Shown here one piece after another: positions 9,063 to 10,510 of a stretch of 10,510 nucleotides of DNA; the stretch's first letter is position 1; the number at the start of each line of letters is the position of its first letter. Origin of the DNA: Bacteroidia bacterium (GTDB taxonomy: Bacteria; Bacteroidota; Bacteroidia; Chitinophagales; Saprospiraceae); the NCBI GenBank assembly GCA_030431945.1, contig JAUIIF010000099.1:1-10510 (forward strand). The letters run 5' to 3'. Under the pieces are notes generated by a model. That model was not told the DNA's origin. It saw nothing but the letters and a program-made list of their open reading frames with translations, and ran no database searches. The position numbers and the translations under genes were made by a program.

Positions 9063-9104
9063 GGACTACTTTGTTTTGTGGTATTGGGGTAGCAAAGGTA
9101 GTCC
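9063..9104. promoter_or_regulatory. Candidate MocR operator: inverted repeat plus GGTA direct repeats
   Basis: In the 84-bp gap between the divergent genes, ggactactttg (9063-9073) mirrors caaaggtagtcc (9093-9104): GGACTAC-TTTG against GGACTACCTTTG, differing by one inserted base, with 19 bases between. Within it GGTA recurs at 9080, 9088 and 9097, at 8- and 9-base spacing. MocR proteins often bind short direct repeats close to their own promoter. Binding here is inferred, not shown. Confidence 0.5.
9093..9100 (-). promoter_or_regulatory. Candidate -7 box for the MocR gene (TAnnTTTG)
   Basis: On the - strand the sequence TACCTTTG matches the Bacteroidota housekeeping -7 consensus TAnnTTTG exactly. 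It lies 34 bases before the MocR ATG, leaving a short leader of about 28 bases. No good TTTG -33 box is seen upstream. The box lies inside one arm of the candidate operator, which would suit autorepression. Confidence 0.45.
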
Positions 9105-9113
9105 GGCCGGCGA

Positions 9114-9121
9114 TAATTTTA
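9114..9121 (+). promoter_or_regulatory. Candidate -7 box for the GNAT/PNPOx-family operon
   Basis: TAATTTTA resembles TAnnTTTG with a mismatch in the last base and lies 21 bases before the GNAT ATG. TTGG at 9084-9087 could be a loose -33 element, about 30 bases upstream start to start, somewhat too far. A rival is TACTTTG at 9067-9073, one base short of the consensus spacing. Weak call. Confidence 0.3.
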
Positions 9122-9142
9122 CGCTCATTAACATCACCAGCC

Positions 9143-9742
9143 ATGGTCCATCAGCAAATACTTACCGGGAGAACGGTTGACCTCCTTCCCCTGGAGGCTA
9201 TACACCAGGCAGCGTTGCTGGCTGCCGCTGCAGACGGGGAGCTGTGGTCGTTATGGTATACCTCGGTTCCGGGCGCAGCTACCATTGCGGCCTACCTCCG
9301 GCAGGCTCTGCAGGAGCGGACCGCCGGAAGCGCCTTTCCCTACGTTGTTCAGGACAGGAATAGCGGTAAAATCATCGGAACGACCCGCTACTGTAACATC
9401 GATATGGGGAACCGGAGGCTGGAGATCGGCTACACCTGGTACGCCAAGACTTACCAGCGTACCGCCGCAAACACGGAGGCCAAGTTCCTGCTGTTGCAAA
9501 ATGCGTTCGAAAACCTGGAGTGCATTGCTGTAGAGTTCCGTACCCACTGGTTCAACGAAAAATCGCGCGCGGCCATTTTGCGCCTCGGCGCAAAACAGGA
9601 TGGGGTACTCCGCAACCACCGTATTGACGCCGCAGGTGTCTTGCGGGACACCGTAGTGTTCTCCATTACCGCCGCCGAATGGCCGGCAGTGCGGCAGGCC
9701 CTGCGGCATAAACTTACCCCCGCCTTCGAAACCCGGCAGTAA
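9143..9742 (+). CDS. GNAT family N-acetyltransferase, RimJ/RimL-type
   Basis: 199 residues from ATG 9143 to TAA 9740-9742. The open frame continues further upstream, but that part runs antisense through the MocR coding sequence, so ATG 9143 is chosen: it follows the divergent control region and begins a normal GNAT fold. GNAT enzymes move an acetyl group from acetyl-CoA to an amine. Seen: RTVDLLPLEAIHQ (10-22), a beta4-like segment RRLEIGYTWYAKTYQRTAAN (91-110) covering the acetyl-CoA site region, LLLQNAFENL, and the late conserved stretch VEFRTHWFNEKSRAAILRLG (130-149), which is typical of the Acetyltransf_3/RimL-like group. The substrate cannot be read from sequence; free amino acid derivatives, small toxic amines or protein N-termini are all possible. 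The stop is only 18 bases from the next gene, so the two form an operon, probably under MocR control. Confidence 0.88.
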   Translation: MVHQQILTGRTVDLLPLEAIHQAALLAAAADGELWSLWYTSVPGAATIAAYLRQALQERTAGSAFPYVVQDRNSGKIIGTTRYCNIDMGNRRLEIGYTWYAKTYQRTAANTEAKFLLLQNAFENLECIAVEFRTHWFNEKSRAAILRLGAKQDGVLRNHRIDAAGVLRDTVVFSITAAEWPAVRQALRHKLTPAFETRQ

Positions 9743-9760
9743 TCCGCTAAACAATCCACC

Positions 9761-10381
9761 ATGAAACCAGCTTCCCGCACCACGCCCTCCCGTATCCCCC
9801 AACGTGGCCATACGGATACCGAAACCATTTACCCGATCCTGGATGAAGCTTTGTTCTGCACCATGAGCTTTGTGTGGGAAGGCCGCGTCCGCTCCATCCC
9901 CCAGTCCATCGTCCGGATGGGCCCCGCAGTTTACTTCCATGCCTCCGTGGGGAGTCATTTTTTTCGTTCCCTGGCGCGGCTGGACGAAGTGTGCATTACC
10001 GTAACCCTTGCTGACGACATCGTAGTCGCCAAATCAGCCTTCGAGCACTCCGTCAATTACCGTTCGGTGATTCTGTGGGGCAAGCCCGAGGTCATTGAAG
10101 ACCACGAGGAGAAGTACCAGGCCTTCAGGGCCCTGACCGAAAAGATGGTTCCCGGTAGCTGGGATTACCTGATCCCCATGACGGATAAGGAAATGGCCAA
10201 GACCCTGGCCATAAAAGTGCCGCTCACGGAAGCTTCGGCCAAAGTCCGGCAAGGTCCACCCTCGCCCCAGGAAAGTGAGCGGGAGGTATGGACGGGCCTG
10301 ATTCCCATCAGGTCCGTACGCGGCATACCCGTAACTGCGCCTGATGCCGGGGGTATTCCGGTACCGGATCATTTACGGTGA
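9761..10381 (+). CDS. Pyridoxamine 5'-phosphate oxidase-family flavoprotein (Nim-like, Pyridox_ox_2)
   Basis: 206 residues, ATG 9761 to TGA 10379-10381. The fold is the split-barrel FMN-binding type of the COG3467/PF12900 group, which includes nitroimidazole-reductase Nim proteins. It is distinct from the true PdxH enzyme. Seen: the opening QRGHTDTETIYPILDEAL (14-31), a strand pair around SIPQSIVRMGPAVYFHASVG (45-64) followed by SHFFRSL, SAFEHSVNYRSVILWG (92-107), the helix VIEDHEEKYQAFRALTEKM, and the C-terminal signature EASAKVRQGPP (157-167) with EVWTGLIPI. These are the usual conserved blocks, so the protein looks complete. A role in flavin- or PLP-linked chemistry or redox detoxification is plausible. 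Pairing with a divergent MocR, itself PLP-binding, suggests a link to vitamin B6 or amine metabolism, but this is inference. The last about 20 residues are Pro/Gly-rich and look disordered. Confidence 0.9.
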   Translation: MKPASRTTPSRIPQRGHTDTETIYPILDEALFCTMSFVWEGRVRSIPQSIVRMGPAVYFHASVGSHFFRSLARLDEVCITVTLADDIVVAKSAFEHSVNYRSVILWGKPEVIEDHEEKYQAFRALTEKMVPGSWDYLIPMTDKEMAKTLAIKVPLTEASAKVRQGPPSPQESEREVWTGLIPIRSVRGIPVTAPDAGGIPVPDHLR

Positions 10382-10413
10382 CGTTAGGATCTCCGGTGAA
10401 GTGGGCCTAAATC

Positions 10414-10444
10414 ACCTGGATTCAGGTACAAGTACAGATGTACC
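10414..10444 (+). other. Two overlapping, mutually exclusive small hairpins
   Basis: acctg (10414-10418) pairs with caggt (10423-10427) over a 4-base loop. ggtaca (10425-10430) pairs with tgtacc (10439-10444) over an 8-base loop. They share bases 10425-10427, so only one can form at a time. GTAC also recurs at 10426, 10432 and 10440, which could alternatively be a protein-binding repeat. Function unknown. Confidence 0.3.
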
Positions 10445-10457
10445 CCAAATACCCACC

Positions 10458-10492
10458 CTTACCTGCCAGGCAAGCCCAGCCCGGCAGGTAAG
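10458..10492 (+). terminator. Strong 10-bp-stem hairpin downstream of the flavoprotein gene
   Basis: cttacctgcc (10458-10467) is the exact reverse complement of ggcaggtaag (10483-10492), with a 15-base loop. It lies 77 bases past the operon's last stop and no T-run follows before the window ends. It may end the GNAT/flavoprotein transcript, stabilise its 3' end, or belong to a repeat. The rest of 10382-10510 holds no coding frame of note. Confidence 0.45.
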
Positions 10493-10510
10493 TGAACTAA
10501 CGGGTCGCCC

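Noticed and set aside
9079..9084. GabR-like ATACCA site on the - strand
   Set aside because: Only one copy is present, while GabR uses paired direct repeats; a 6-base match alone is expected by chance.
8918..9142. Upstream extension of the GNAT frame to 8918
   Set aside because: The added 75 residues are antisense to the MocR DNA-binding domain and cross the divergent promoter region. ATG 9143 gives a normal GNAT N-terminus.
9761..10381. Assignment as true PdxH (pyridoxamine phosphate oxidase)
   Set aside because: The conserved blocks (EASAKVRQGPP, SAFEHSVNYRSV) belong to the Nim-like Pyridox_ox_2 group, not the PdxH signature.

Overview
The window reads as chromosomal DNA of a GC-rich member of the Bacteroidota, most plausibly a Saprospiria/Lewinella-like marine lineage. 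The reasons are a Bacteroidota-type TamB with long Asn/Leu-rich beta repeats, a TamA-like outer-membrane protein carrying a lipoprotein signal (the TamL arrangement of this phylum), a TAnnTTTG promoter box upstream of the MocR gene, and no clear Shine-Dalgarno sequences. The genus is inferred from style and composition only.

Region 1 (1-7415, + strand) is an envelope-biogenesis pair. The 3' part of tamB, with its start lost at the left edge, is followed by tamL. TamB should span the periplasm as a lipid-conducting beta groove, and TamL should be its BamA/TamA-superfamily partner: a lipidated N-terminus, POTRA-like domains, then a 16-strand-type barrel. Between them, or inside the first 63 codons of tamL as drawn, lies a very GC-rich stretch with a perfect 24-bp palindrome. 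It probably marks an interspersed repeat or a wrongly extended start.

Region 2 (7416-7615) is a 200-bp gap between convergent genes, with two GC-rich hairpins and one T-run.

Region 3 (7616-10381) is a divergent regulatory module. A MocR/GntR-type regulator with a complete PLP aminotransferase fold lies on the - strand. Opposite it, a RimJ/RimL-type GNAT acetyltransferase and a Nim-like FMN-binding pyridoxamine-phosphate-oxidase-family protein form a tight two-gene + strand operon with an 18-nt gap. The 84-bp divergent control region holds an imperfect inverted repeat, three phased GGTA repeats and an exact TAnnTTTG box, so MocR most likely controls itself and/or the operon.

Region 4 (10382-10510) has no gene. 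It holds a strong 10-bp-stem hairpin and two smaller, mutually exclusive hairpins, probably the operon terminator and/or the leader of a gene beyond the right edge.

No RNA genes, CRISPR arrays, insertion sequences or phage genes were seen. The most interesting items are the palindromic GC-rich insert at the front of tamL and the MocR-GNAT-flavoprotein module with its candidate operator. Neither is clear evidence of a wholly new system.
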